From contig CAZUXW010000001.1 of assembly GCA_964624625.1 (NCBI GenBank), positions 62,001 through 126,000 on the forward strand: a stretch of DNA of 64,000 bases. The letters are read 5' to 3'. The notes beneath the pieces were generated by a model that was given only the letters and a program-made list of their open reading frames with translations, did not search any database and was not told where the DNA came from. Below, in pieces: positions 35,308-43,824 of this stretch. A program made the translations under genes and the position numbers. Every line of letters starts with the position of its first letter. The first letter of the stretch is position 1. This DNA is from PALSA-1180 sp964624625. GTDB taxonomy: Bacteria > Oederibacteriota > Muellerivitia > Muellerivitales > Muellerivitaceae.

Positions 35308-35978
35308 ACCGCTGCCTCCTTCTTGAACTGATGTCTTACCGCCCGGCGCAACTGACCTTCACTTTCGTCCTTGAGATAAACCTGGAACAAATGGATGAGG
35401 CTTTGGGTGTTGGCTAATTTCTTTTTGAGTTCCGTTTGGAAGATGTTGTTGGCGATCACTGCCGGTAGGGCTACCAGAATCCCAAAAGCGGTGGCGACGA
35501 GGGCGGAGGAGATTCCCGCCATGACCACCGAAACCCCCGAGCTCCCACTGAGGGCCAGGTCGTTGAAGGCCTTGATGACCCCCAAAACCGTTCCCAAGAG
35601 GCCGATGAAAGGGGCGTTATTGCCCAGCGTTCCGAGCACAATGAGATTCCTCTCTAAACGGCTACGCTCTAGAACCAACCGGGAGGTCATCGCCTCTTCC
35701 ACGGAGGCATAACCCTTGAAGAGATTGCTCAACCCCGCCGAAGCCACCCGGGTCTCGACACCCTTCGCGTTCTGAACCAGATCCTTGGCAGCGGCCAAAT
35801 TTCCCTTTTCCAGGAAGCCGGTCAAACGGTCAATGAATTCCGGGAAAAGGACCCGGCTCCGAACGAATACCCTCCAGCGTTCAATGATGACACCCACGGA
35901 AAACACGCTCGCGCCCAGCAACAACCACAGAACCCACACATCACCCAATAGGGCCAATTTCTTGAATATTTCCGCCAT
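35304..35978 (-). CDS. exbB: Biopolymer transport protein ExbB (MotA/TolQ/ExbB family)
   Basis: About 224 residues with three membrane helices and the proton-channel region NAPFIGLLGTVLGVIKAF near residues 120-137 and ALVATAFGILVALPAVIANN. With ExbD powers TonB. The best start is the second ATG at 35978 (MAEIFKK), six bases after AGGAGG; the ATG at 35984 sits too close to that site. First gene after riboswitch F, so transcription of exbB-exbD-tonB-receptor-sbp should pass both switches G and F. Confidence 0.94.
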   Translation of the reverse strand: MAEIFKKLALLGDVWVLWLLLGASVFSVGVIIERWRVFVRSRVLFPEFIDRLTGFLEKGNLAAAKDLVQNAKGVETRVASAGLSNLFKGYASVEEAMTSRLVLERSRLERNLIVLGTLGNNAPFIGLLGTVLGVIKAFNDLALSGSSGVSVVMAGISSALVATAFGILVALPAVIANNIFQTELKKKLANTQSLIHLFQVYLKDESEGQLRRAVRHQFKKEAAV

Positions 35979-35999
35979 CCCCATCCTCCTCACCCAAAA

Positions 36000-36126
36000 T
36001 AAAAAAACCCGATCCACTTTTGAGCGGATCGGGTTCTGAGAAATCTCATGGCCTTGAAACCGCTTTAGCTCCCTGTTCTTTCCTTTTGGGAAACGGCCGG
36101 GGCAAGTTGGACTTAAAGCCTCGCCG
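36000..36126 (-). promoter_or_regulatory. SAM-II-like riboswitch, copy F
   Basis: CCGGCGAGGCUUUAAGUCC with AACUUGCCCCGGCCG, side hairpin UUUCCCAAAAGGAAAG, GGGAGCUAAAGCGGU and terminator at 36007-36035 ending in seven T. Located between dsrE and exbB with no promoter of its own visible, 22 bases from the exbB start. Confidence 0.82.
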
Positions 36127-36146
36127 GAAAACACAATCTTGAACTT

Positions 36147-36590
36147 TTAAAACCCGCCTTTCAAATAAGACCAACCCTGCTCTTCGCGGCGAACCACTTC
36201 AGCCACGCCCGAGTCCACAATCGTCACGTAGGAAGCTAAATCTTCCTTTTTGATGTGCCGGCCCACACAAGTGTTGTTGCAGATGCCAATTTGGTCGCCC
36301 GAATCAGCCAGGGCTTTCAACCTGGCCACAATATCCGCGTCCTTGGTCTGGAGGATGCCCACGCCTTTGCCCAGGGTGACGATTTCCACCTGAACGCCAC
36401 CGTCCGGATCCAGGGCCTTCTTGAGGTTGTAAACGTTGTGTAATACCGCTTCCCATTGGTCGTGACCCTCAAAATTGACTTCCACCACCACATGATGTTT
36501 CACCTTTTTAGTTCCTTCGTCGGCCCGAACGAGCGAACCGCATGCCAAAACCATCAAACAACCGGCTAATCCTATGATGACTTTCTTCAT
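36147..36590 (-). CDS. Secreted DsrE/DsrF-family protein
   Basis: About 147 residues from ATG 36590 (MKKVIIGLAGCLMVLACGS), a signal peptide to about residue 23 with a possible lipobox. The remainder is DsrE-like: VVVEVNFEGHDQWEAVLHNVYNLKKAL, VQVEIVTLGKGVGIL, and ADSGDQIGICNNTCVGRHIKKED, where two cysteines (CNNTC) occupy the usual DsrE cysteine region. Exported DsrE proteins are suspected of binding or relaying sulfur (persulfide) in the periplasm. It follows riboswitch G and precedes F and exbB. Confidence 0.85.
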   Translation of the reverse strand: MKKVIIGLAGCLMVLACGSLVRADEGTKKVKHHVVVEVNFEGHDQWEAVLHNVYNLKKALDPDGGVQVEIVTLGKGVGILQTKDADIVARLKALADSGDQIGICNNTCVGRHIKKEDLASYVTIVDSGVAEVVRREEQGWSYLKGGF

Positions 36591-36645
36591 TTCACGCCTC
36601 CCCAAACTTGGTTTTTCAGCCTTTCGGATGAAATGTCCGGAAAAT

Positions 36646-36779
36646 ACAAAACCCGGACCGCTTTTAAAGCGGACCGGGTTTAGGAGAATTCTCTTAAACT
36701 CTTTTTACCGCTTTAGCACCCTGTTCGATCCCCTTACGGGGATGCACGCCGGGGCAAGTTGGAACTTAAAGCCCGCGCT
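36646..36779 (-). promoter_or_regulatory. SAM-II-like riboswitch, copy G (leading type)
   Basis: GCGCGGGCUUUAAGUUCC with AACUUGCCCCGGCGUGC, hairpin AUCCCCGUAAGGGGAU, GGUGCUAAAGCGG, a GAGAAUUCUC hairpin and terminator 36650-36680. Located 56 bases before dsrE. Confidence 0.83.
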
Positions 36780-36793
36780 TTTGATTTAAATAA

Positions 36794-36822
36794 AGCATAC
36801 ATCTAGCATACATTTGTGTCAA
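36794..36822 (-). promoter_or_regulatory. Sigma-70-type promoter before riboswitch G
   Basis: TTGACA (36822-36817), 17 bases, TATGCT (36799-36794). The aptamer starts at about +8. It would drive dsrE-exbB-exbD-tonB-receptor-sbp. Confidence 0.83.
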
Positions 36823-36867
36823 CATCTTTTTTAAAAAAATAATCCCTTTTCCAAGCCATCTCTAATT

Positions 36868-38145
36868 CTAAACACCCACCGGAGATTCGGGCACCTTTTT
36901 CAAACCAGGAGAATGGATATCTAGGCAGAGGATATAGCGCATCCCCGCAGCATCCTTGAAGAGGGACCCAATGGTCAGACAAATATTTCCCGATCCCATG
37001 GACACATAAGGTTTGGTGACATAGGTTGATTTGCTCAACTCCCCGCTCATTAAAAAATAATAGTAATCCCGGACCCGGTGATCCGCGCCCTTAGGAAGGG
37101 GATGGAACAACGCCGAGCCCCTTCCCGGTTTCCAATCGCTGTTGAGAACCATATCGGTTACCTGGCGCCCATTCTCATCCAGTATGTAAAGACATTCCAC
37201 AGAGGGAAAGGCCCCTGCGGCCCAGGCCAATTGGGCGCCAAATTCATTAGGAGCGGCGTGAGCCAATTTCTCTTGGATCCTGGCGGCCAGTAAAAAATGC
37301 TTTTTCATGTTGAATCTTTTACCCTCCGTTTTCAAAAGCTGTTCCGCCCGAAATGAAAAAGCTAGTTCGTTTATTTTTTCCTGGATAACCCCGCACTCCA
37401 GTTCCTCTTGTTTTCGTGGTTTCGAGAAATAAAATCCTTGAATGATGTCCACTCCCATTTCCAATAGGGCCGAGCCTTCGTCCTGGGTTTCCACGCCTTC
37501 GGCGACAAGGACCGTTCCCAGGTGGCGGGCCATGCTGACCAGCGATTTCAATACTTCCTGTTTGTAAAAATCCTCATGGATGTCCTTCACCAGGTACCGA
37601 TCAATCTTGATCACATCGGGTTTGATCAAAGGTATCCGGTTCAGGTTCGAATGGCCCGCGCCAACGTCGTCCAAAGCGATGAGAAAACCCGATTCACGAT
37701 AAGATTCCACGAACCGCCGCAGTTCCTTGACGTCCTCCACGACCGATTCCACAATTTCAATGACCACCGAAGAAGGGGAAAGACCAGCCTCCGCGACTTG
37801 GGTCTTCAGATAGCCTGACCATATCCTTTTCTCGATGGCCGAAGCGTCAATATTGATCGAAAGAATCATTTGGGGAAACCGGTTCAAAAGACGTCGGAAA
37901 TCCGCCAATATTTTCTTGCGGCACAAAAGATCCAACTCCCGGCTCAAACCCCTGATGGAGGCCTCGCCGAAGATGAAATTCGCCGGGATGAGCCTCCCGG
38001 TTTGCGGGTGGACTCCCCGGCTTAAACCCTCGACTCCGACGACGGCGGTCCTTTTCAAGGACACCAATGGCTGAAAATGCGGGGAAATTAATTCTCGGCG
38101 GATAATCTCCTCAATTTCAACCGCTTCAGTTTCCTGGCGATTCAT
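36868..38145 (-). CDS. EAL-domain c-di-GMP phosphodiesterase with sensor domain (YkuI-like)
   Basis: About 425 residues from ATG 38145 (AAAGGA upstream). The EAL domain spans about 10-250: GVEGLSRG (EGL in place of EAL), NIDAS, EIVES, ALDDVGAGHSNL, KIDRYLVKD, AEGVET and QGFYFSKP, so metal ligands and catalytic Lys/Glu look intact. The C-terminal part (280-425, SVECLYILDENGRQVTDMVL, then YYYFLMSGELSKSTYVTKPYVS) matches the PAS/Cache-like C-domain of YkuI. A ligand-regulated c-di-GMP hydrolase is likely. It is upstream of the dsrE promoter and probably not part of the regulon. Confidence 0.85.
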   Translation of the reverse strand: MNRQETEAVEIEEIIRRELISPHFQPLVSLKRTAVVGVEGLSRGVHPQTGRLIPANFIFGEASIRGLSRELDLLCRKKILADFRRLLNRFPQMILSINIDASAIEKRIWSGYLKTQVAEAGLSPSSVVIEIVESVVEDVKELRRFVESYRESGFLIALDDVGAGHSNLNRIPLIKPDVIKIDRYLVKDIHEDFYKQEVLKSLVSMARHLGTVLVAEGVETQDEGSALLEMGVDIIQGFYFSKPRKQEELECGVIQEKINELAFSFRAEQLLKTEGKRFNMKKHFLLAARIQEKLAHAAPNEFGAQLAWAAGAFPSVECLYILDENGRQVTDMVLNSDWKPGRGSALFHPLPKGADHRVRDYYYFLMSGELSKSTYVTKPYVSMGSGNICLTIGSLFKDAAGMRYILCLDIHSPGLKKVPESPVGV

Positions 38146-38206
38146 AGCGTTCCTTTCCATGGGAGATGTTAGTAAAAATTTTCACACCTCTCAACTCTTC
38201 AAGGCA

Positions 38207-38566
38207 TCAGGGCCGGCATAAAGCGTAGCTTTTAAGCGCCCAGTACTCGCTCAAGTAATCGGGAAACCGTTTGGTGAGAATCGCTGCCAATTGCCTTTCC
38301 GGAAAACTCTCTGAATCGGACCTTCCCTTTTCACCCAAAGGGCCCCGAAGATGGGACAACTCCCAAAGGACAATGGCCCAGGCGCAGTCCATCTCATAGG
38401 TGTAATAGTTCTCGAAAGATAATCCCCGCTTTCGGGCCGGATAGCTGAGGTTCTTTTCAGCGTAATCCATCGCCACGACAATTCCGCCGTGCTGGTTTGT
38501 TACGACGAAGCTGATTCCGGGTTCAAGATCGATAATTCTTGTCGCCAATCCCCACGGCGTCATCAT
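38207..38566 (-). CDS. Unknown protein
   Basis: 119 residues from ATG 38566. Contains VTNQHGGIVVAMDYAEKNLSYPA and YEMDCAWAIVLWELSHL, a folded cytoplasmic protein rich in aromatic residues, but no family recognised. Overlaps the preceding gene by four bases (ATGA). It lies between the encapsulin cargo gene and the EAL gene. Confidence 0.55.
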   Translation of the reverse strand: MMTPWGLATRIIDLEPGISFVVTNQHGGIVVAMDYAEKNLSYPARKRGLSFENYYTYEMDCAWAIVLWELSHLRGPLGEKGRSDSESFPERQLAAILTKRFPDYLSEYWALKSYALCRP

Positions 38567-38841
38567 GGTTCCCACAGCCTCAAGACATTACCTATCGACG
38601 CAACCTGTGGAACCGGCTTTTGCCCGCCGGTCTCCCCCGACAAGGCTGGCGGAGACCCAAAATCATTCGACTGTTCACTTGCTAAATAGGCCTTTACGAC
38701 AACCGAAATCGAATAAAGGCCCCACAAAAGTCCATCTTTAAAACTCCCCACCACGAACAACAAAGCCAGTTTCTTGGACGAGACTAAATCCCGTTCCAAT
38801 TGCCGGCGCCATGAGGCTGAGCGACTCTCCAATCTATTCAT
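38563..38841 (-). CDS. Unknown small membrane protein
   Basis: 92 residues, a basic N-terminus (SASWRRQLERDL), one hydrophobic stretch (KKLALLFVVGSFKDGLLWGLYS, two short helices perhaps) and a Pro/Gly-rich tail. Start is ATG 38841 (MNRLES) preceded by GGGGGAAATG. Translationally coupled to the next unknown gene. Ninety-five bases downstream of the cargo cysteine desulfurase. Confidence 0.5.
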   Translation of the reverse strand: MNRLESRSASWRRQLERDLVSSKKLALLFVVGSFKDGLLWGLYSISVVVKAYLASEQSNDFGSPPALSGETGGQKPVPQVASIGNVLRLWEP

Positions 38842-38935
38842 TTCCCCCTCCTACTTTTAAAAAAACGTCAATATCTGAATTTCTTAAACCTCATCCGTTT
38901 TTTCCACCGCCCTCGAGGATGAAAAACAGGTCTCC

Positions 38936-40888
38936 TTATCTCGATGACGGGACTCTGGCCGCGACTAGGCGGCACAAAGCATCGAATAAAGCGTCCAGGT
39001 CCTCAAACGTGTTGTAGAAGGCCAGCGAGGCCCTTACCGTTCCTTCTAACCCGAAACGCCTCAGGATCGGCTGGGCGCAATGGTGACCCGACCGAACTGC
39101 GATTCCCTCCCGATCGAGAGCTTTCCCCACGTCCTCATTCCGGATTCCGTCGATAACAAAAGAGAGAACCCCCGTCTTTTCCGGCGCTGTTCCAATCAAG
39201 CGGAGCCCCGGAACTTGTTTTAGTAGTTTCGTGCCGTAAACCAAAAGTTCATGCTCATGCCGGGAGACGTTTTCCAGGCCTACTCGATCCAAGTAGTCCA
39301 GGGCCGCCCCCAGCCCCACGGCATCGGCAATGTTTCCCGTTCCCGCCTCAAACCGGGCTGGGGCCGCTTGATAAATTGTCTTTTCAAAAGTCACGTCGGC
39401 AATCATGTTTCCGCCCCCCTGCCAGGGCTGGAAGGAATTCAAAAGCTCCTCTTTTCCGAAAAGAACTCCGATGCCGGTGGGCCCGAAAACTTTGTGTCCG
39501 GAAAAAACATAGAAATCAGCGTCCAGGTCCTGCACATTCACCCTTAGGTGCGAAACCGCCTGGGCTCCGTCGATTAGAACCTTCGCCCCGTGGCGATGGG
39601 CGATCGCCACCATTTCCTTGACCGGCACCACCGTACCCAGGGCGTTCGAGACTTGGGCGAGGGAAACCAGGCGGGTCTTGGGGCCCAGCAGTTTTTCATA
39701 TTCGTTCAACAATACCTGGCCCCGATCATCCACCGGAACGACCCGGAGCTTGGCACCCTTTTCGGAGGCTAATTGCTGCCAAGGCACGATGTTGGCGTGA
39801 TGCTCCAGCCAGGTCACGACGATTTCGTCGCCTTCGCGGATATTCTGCCCTCCCCAGGCCTTCGCCACGAGATTGATGGCTTCCGTCGCACCCCGGACGA
39901 AAACAACCTCACGTGCCGAGGAAGCTCCCAGGAACCGCCGAACCTTTTCCCTGGCCCCTTCATAGGCGTCCGTGGCCCGGGCGGCCAAGGTGTGGGCGGC
40001 CCGGTGCACGTTGGAATTCTCGCTGGTGTAGAAAGTGTCAAGGCGGTCGATGACCGCTTGCGGTTTCTGGGTGGTAGCCGCGTTATCCAGCCAAACCAGC
40101 GGACGTCCGTTCACTTTCTGCTGGAGGATGGGAAAATCACGCTTGTACCAGGCCGCGTCGAAGGCGGGATGCTTTGACTCATTCAAATCAATGACGAAAG
40201 GGGGAAAAGCGTAAGCGTCAAAATCAGCCGTCGGCGCTTTCGGAGATGGCTCCGATTCATTGGCCCCCAGACCTGGCGTCCCAAATGGGTTTCCACCCGC
40301 CCCAAAGCCCGCCGGCACTTCCGGCGTTTCCAAAATCCCGGAAGGTGAAAAGACCGCCGGAATGGATTTTGTTTCTTCTTGGAATCCATCTCCTTTTGAT
40401 TCGGGCAAATGCTTCCCGCTATCCGCCCCCTCTAAATCAGGGTAAGGTGATAGGAATGAAAAGGCCCTGGCATCGGTTCCCGTTGGCAGGGACGGTTCGG
40501 TAAAAGGGAAATCATAGGATGGTCCGGCGGTGGCTGGCGGCTGAAGATTAAGAATCCCCGCTCCCAAACCGGAAGGCAAGGCGGCCAGCGATTCCGGACC
40601 CAAGGGACCGGAAAGGCTCACGGGAGCCTGCGCTAAAAAGGGACTTTGGGTTGACGCCAAAGAACCGGACGGAACTCCCGGGCCCGGCGCCGGCGCCGCG
40701 GCGGCCGGCGAAAAAGAAGGGACCAGCGATGGCACCGGCGGCTGCCCCGAAAGGGCGGAGGCGGCCGACGGCGCCGCGGGAGCGGCCGGTAGGGCCGATA
40801 AAAATTCGTTGGCCAGCCGGGCGATCACCGCCGCGTCAGGAACAAAGTCCCTGGTGGTGGAATCCCCGTAGGGATTACTTGTACTCAT
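38936..40888 (-). CDS. Family 2A encapsulin cargo: cysteine desulfurase with long N-terminal extension
   Basis: About 650 residues from ATG 40888. Residues 1-237 are a disordered Pro/Ala/Ser-rich extension (with a small conserved start, DAAVIARLANEFLSALPAAP), the rest is a SufS-type PLP enzyme: NAATTQKP, SGHKVFGPTGIG with the PLP lysine, and the catalytic Cys in RSGHHCAQP. Such an extension is the targeting domain of cysteine desulfurases that load into family 2A encapsulins. It removes sulfur from cysteine as persulfide, giving alanine. Its start overlaps the shell gene by 14 bases, so the two are coupled. Confidence 0.93.
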   Translation of the reverse strand: MSTSNPYGDSTTRDFVPDAAVIARLANEFLSALPAAPAAPSAASALSGQPPVPSLVPSFSPAAAAPAPGPGVPSGSLASTQSPFLAQAPVSLSGPLGPESLAALPSGLGAGILNLQPPATAGPSYDFPFTEPSLPTGTDARAFSFLSPYPDLEGADSGKHLPESKGDGFQEETKSIPAVFSPSGILETPEVPAGFGAGGNPFGTPGLGANESEPSPKAPTADFDAYAFPPFVIDLNESKHPAFDAAWYKRDFPILQQKVNGRPLVWLDNAATTQKPQAVIDRLDTFYTSENSNVHRAAHTLAARATDAYEGAREKVRRFLGASSAREVVFVRGATEAINLVAKAWGGQNIREGDEIVVTWLEHHANIVPWQQLASEKGAKLRVVPVDDRGQVLLNEYEKLLGPKTRLVSLAQVSNALGTVVPVKEMVAIAHRHGAKVLIDGAQAVSHLRVNVQDLDADFYVFSGHKVFGPTGIGVLFGKEELLNSFQPWQGGGNMIADVTFEKTIYQAAPARFEAGTGNIADAVGLGAALDYLDRVGLENVSRHEHELLVYGTKLLKQVPGLRLIGTAPEKTGVLSFVIDGIRNEDVGKALDREGIAVRSGHHCAQPILRRFGLEGTVRASLAFYNTFEDLDALFDALCRLVAARVPSSR

Positions 40889-41798
40889 GGTAGTGATCCA
40901 CGTTGACGTCTTCCAATACGGCGACAGCGTCATCGGTCAAAACCGCGAGGGAGCAATAAAGCGAGATCAGGTAAGAAGCGATGGCCTTGGTATCGATGCC
41001 CATGAACCGCACCGAAAGACTGGGGCTCACTTCCCCCGGCAGCCCTGGTTGGAAAAGCCCGATGACCCCTTGTTTCTTCTCGCCGGTGCGGATGAGCAGG
41101 ATGCTGCTTTTTCCGGCCTTGTCGATATGGACCTTGTCGCTGGGCACCAGTGGAATTCCCCGCCAGGTCAGAAAGGGGGTCCCGAACAAGGCGGCTGTGG
41201 GTGGCGGCACTCCCCGCCTGGTGCATTCCCTGCCGAAGGCCGCGATCGTCCTGGGATGGGCCAGGAAGAAGGACGGCTCTTTCCAAACTTTCGTGATCAA
41301 CTCGTCCAGGTCGTCGGGCGTGGGGGGGCCCTTTCGGGTTTTAATCCTCTGGGACTCAACCGTGTTCTTGAGGATTCCGTAGTCCTTGTTGTTAATGAGC
41401 TCCCCTTCCTGACGTTCCTTGATCTTCTCGATGAGGAGTCGCAGCTGCTCCTGGATCTGGTCGATGGGTTTGCTATAGAGATCCGAAACCCGGGTCTGGA
41501 CATGCAGGACGGAAGTCACAGCGTTCAGCCAAAGTTCGAGGGGCTTCTCGTCGTAATCGACGAAGGTTTCGGGAAGGTCGGCGTCCCCACGGGGGCTGCA
41601 TTCCACATCCTGGGTCCCGTGCTTTTCCTTCACCCGGTTGAGTCGGAAAATACCTGACTCGACCGGAACCCATTGCAGGAAAGGGACCAGCCATCGGGGG
41701 GTAATTCCTCCCCATTGAGCGTGGGTTTTCGTAACGTTGGCGAGCTGTGTCGCCGCGTTTTCCCCCAGAGTTTTCCGAACTTCTATTGTTTCTGCCAT
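40875..41798 (-). CDS. Family 2A encapsulin shell protein (SrpI-type)
   Basis: 307 residues. The sequence fits the HK97-fold shell of SrpI-like sulfur encapsulins: N-terminal arm (AATQLANVTKTHAQWGGITPRWLVPFLQWVPVESGIFRLNR), middle helices with LLIEKIKERQEGELINNKDYG, FLAHPRTIAAFGRECTRRGVPPP and RFMGIDTKAIASYLISLYCSLAVLTDDAVAVLEDV. It assembles an icosahedral compartment. A strong AGAGGAGG precedes ATG. The cargo cysteine desulfurase follows directly, and the serine acetyltransferase and cysteine synthase are upstream. No phage structural gene lies near, so not a capsid of a prophage. Confidence 0.93.
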   Translation of the reverse strand: MAETIEVRKTLGENAATQLANVTKTHAQWGGITPRWLVPFLQWVPVESGIFRLNRVKEKHGTQDVECSPRGDADLPETFVDYDEKPLELWLNAVTSVLHVQTRVSDLYSKPIDQIQEQLRLLIEKIKERQEGELINNKDYGILKNTVESQRIKTRKGPPTPDDLDELITKVWKEPSFFLAHPRTIAAFGRECTRRGVPPPTAALFGTPFLTWRGIPLVPSDKVHIDKAGKSSILLIRTGEKKQGVIGLFQPGLPGEVSPSLSVRFMGIDTKAIASYLISLYCSLAVLTDDAVAVLEDVNVDHYHEYK

Positions 41799-41832
41799 TA
41801 CCTGCCTCCTCTATTTTTATTAATACCTGTCT

Positions 41833-42723
41833 TCAAACAGCAATCACTTTTCTTTTTCCCGCGACCATTCCCCAAGCGGGAGTCCAACCCAGCCATTTCC
41901 GTGCCTTCTCGTTAGAACAACGGTGAGACAAGGATCCATACTGCGACAATTCCCGGCGCGGACGAGGCGCCCCCAGACGATCAGAAAGGGCGTCCAGATA
42001 TTCGTTATAGCGAAGAGGTTCGTCCACAATATTGAACACCCCGCTGTGGACGGATCCCTGCGACACACGAACAAAAGCCTCGGCCGCGTCCAAGGACGAA
42101 ACGGGTGAAATAAAATGATTTCCATTTCCCGGCACGCTCACCCGACCTTCCCATATTTTTTGGATAAGCGCCTCCTGCAAAGTCCCTGGCCCCGTCAATT
42201 CCCCCAGCCGCAAAATGGCCCAACCCATTTTTTCTTCGGGAATTTCCCGGACCCTCCTTTCCATATCGGCCACCGCCAGGGTTTCCATGGCCCTGGCTGG
42301 CAGGATGTCAAAGGCCGTGAATTCGTCCTGCCACTCGTCCCGTCCATCCACATAAGCTGAAATCGTGCTCGCTTGAAGGTACTGCCCAACTCCCGCCCTT
42401 AAGGAGGCTTCAATGAGCCGGCTTGTTCCCTTCATCCGCAAACTGTTATTCACTTCCCAATCCCCGCCCGGTTGAAGACGGTCCGGTAATTCTGTCGCCG
42501 CATGAACAACAACGTCACAGCCCTTTAACTGCTCCCCCAATAATGACGGAGGAATTGTCAACAGGTCGCACCAAACAGCTTCCGACGCCCCCTGTAAAAG
42601 CCATTTCACTTTCACCGGTTCCCTGACCAGAGCGCGCACTGCCCTGCCGCCTTGCTGAAATTGAGCCACCAGACTCATCCCCAGGGTTCCGCTGGCCCCA
42701 ACAATCGCTATTTTATTTTTCAT
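41833..42723 (-). CDS. NAD(P)-dependent epimerase/dehydratase (extended SDR)
   Basis: About 296 residues from ATG 42723, with GAGGGGGGAT upstream (a longer frame to 42777 lacks a site). Rossmann glycine motif IAIVGASGTLG, VVVHAATELPD, active-site-like STISAYVDG (YxxxK region degenerate), and ILRLGELTGPG, with SPVSSLDAAEAFV. The catalytic Tyr-Lys pair is not clear, so it may be an atypical SDR. It lies inside the encapsulin operon, 34 bases before the shell gene and 130 after the acetyltransferase. Its part in sulfur storage is unknown. Confidence 0.78.
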   Translation of the reverse strand: MKNKIAIVGASGTLGMSLVAQFQQGGRAVRALVREPVKVKWLLQGASEAVWCDLLTIPPSLLGEQLKGCDVVVHAATELPDRLQPGGDWEVNNSLRMKGTSRLIEASLRAGVGQYLQASTISAYVDGRDEWQDEFTAFDILPARAMETLAVADMERRVREIPEEKMGWAILRLGELTGPGTLQEALIQKIWEGRVSVPGNGNHFISPVSSLDAAEAFVRVSQGSVHSGVFNIVDEPLRYNEYLDALSDRLGAPRPRRELSQYGSLSHRCSNEKARKWLGWTPAWGMVAGKRKVIAV

Positions 42724-42853
42724 ATCCCCCCCTCTTGAAAGTCCCCACACCCCAACATCTAACACTTTGAGCTTCATTCATCTTTTCGGTTCAAAGTTGA
42801 CGGCACCATTCCTGCCTTCCCGCATGATTTTCACCAGCCCGCCAATGCAATTT

Positions 42854-43813
42854 CTAAATCCCCGCCCCATCCCCCAACAACTTTTCCGATGCATGGGCTT
42901 GCGTCACATGACTTCCTGGCGGAACGCTTCGGGTCAACCAGACATTACCCCCGATGGTTGAACCCCTGCCAATCGTGATGCGTCCCAGCACGGTGGCCCC
43001 TGCATAGATGACAACATCGTCCTCCACGATGGGATGACGGGGATAACCCTTCGCCAATTCACCGCTATGGCCCGGCCGAAAACCTTTTGAACCCAGGGTA
43101 ACCGCCTGGTAAAGACGGACCTTTTCCCCGATGATGGTAGTCTCACCGATAACAACACCCGTTCCGTGATCGATGAAAAATCCAGGCCCGATCCTCGCAC
43201 CCGGGTGAATGTCGATTCCCGTTTTGGAATGGGCCACCTCTGAGATGACCCTGGCCAACAAAGGCGCCCCCGCCTCGTGGAGCAAATGCGCCAACCGATG
43301 GTGAATCACCGCTCGGAATCCCGGGTAACAGGCAAAAACCTCATCGATACTCCTGGCGGCCGGATCCCCCTGATAAGCCGCCAGAAGATCCCGGTCCAGT
43401 GTCTCCCTAATTTCCGGGAGGACTTCCAGGAGCCATCCCAGAACCTTGTTGATCCTGTCCGAAAGTTCACCCCTTTTTATTTCTTTAAAATCCCGGGCAA
43501 CCCACTCAACCTCAAGCTGGACAGCCAAGAGCTTGAAAGCGCGCCCTAGACTCTCCTTCACAAATTCATCTTCCCTTTCTTCCTTCAGACCAGGAGGACC
43601 CAACCGCATGGGAAAAAGAGCTCCGGAGATGTCCTCCACGAAACGACCCAGATTGTCTTTGGACGGGAGTTCCTTTCTCCCGGCACCCCAATCCACGGTT
43701 TGTTTTTGCCTCCAAGCCAATCGAATCTGCCGTAAACGGGCAACCGTTTTGTCCAACCACAGCTCCTCCAGGCGGACAACTTTTGACTTGGACGTTTCAG
43801 TTCGGTTCCCCAT
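42854..43813 (-). CDS. cysE: Serine O-acetyltransferase
   Basis: 319 residues, long N-terminal helical domain then left-handed beta-helix with hexapeptide repeats: GIDIHPGARIGPGFFIDHGTGVVIGETTIIGEKV, LYQAVTLGSKG, HPIVEDDVVIYAGATVLGRITIGRGSTIGGNVWLTRSV. Makes O-acetylserine, the acceptor for sulfide. The catalytic His sits in FIDHGTG. EpsC-type rather than E. coli-type length. AAGGAAAAGG precedes the start. Eleven bases after cysK, so the CysE/CysK pair is cotranscribed. Confidence 0.94.
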   Translation of the reverse strand: MGNRTETSKSKVVRLEELWLDKTVARLRQIRLAWRQKQTVDWGAGRKELPSKDNLGRFVEDISGALFPMRLGPPGLKEEREDEFVKESLGRAFKLLAVQLEVEWVARDFKEIKRGELSDRINKVLGWLLEVLPEIRETLDRDLLAAYQGDPAARSIDEVFACYPGFRAVIHHRLAHLLHEAGAPLLARVISEVAHSKTGIDIHPGARIGPGFFIDHGTGVVIGETTIIGEKVRLYQAVTLGSKGFRPGHSGELAKGYPRHPIVEDDVVIYAGATVLGRITIGRGSTIGGNVWLTRSVPPGSHVTQAHASEKLLGDGAGI

Positions 43814-43824
43814 GGCCTTTTCCT

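Noticed and set aside
40875..41798. Phage capsid protein
   Set aside because: HK97 fold is shared, but no tail, portal or terminase gene is near, and the desulfurase cargo follows.
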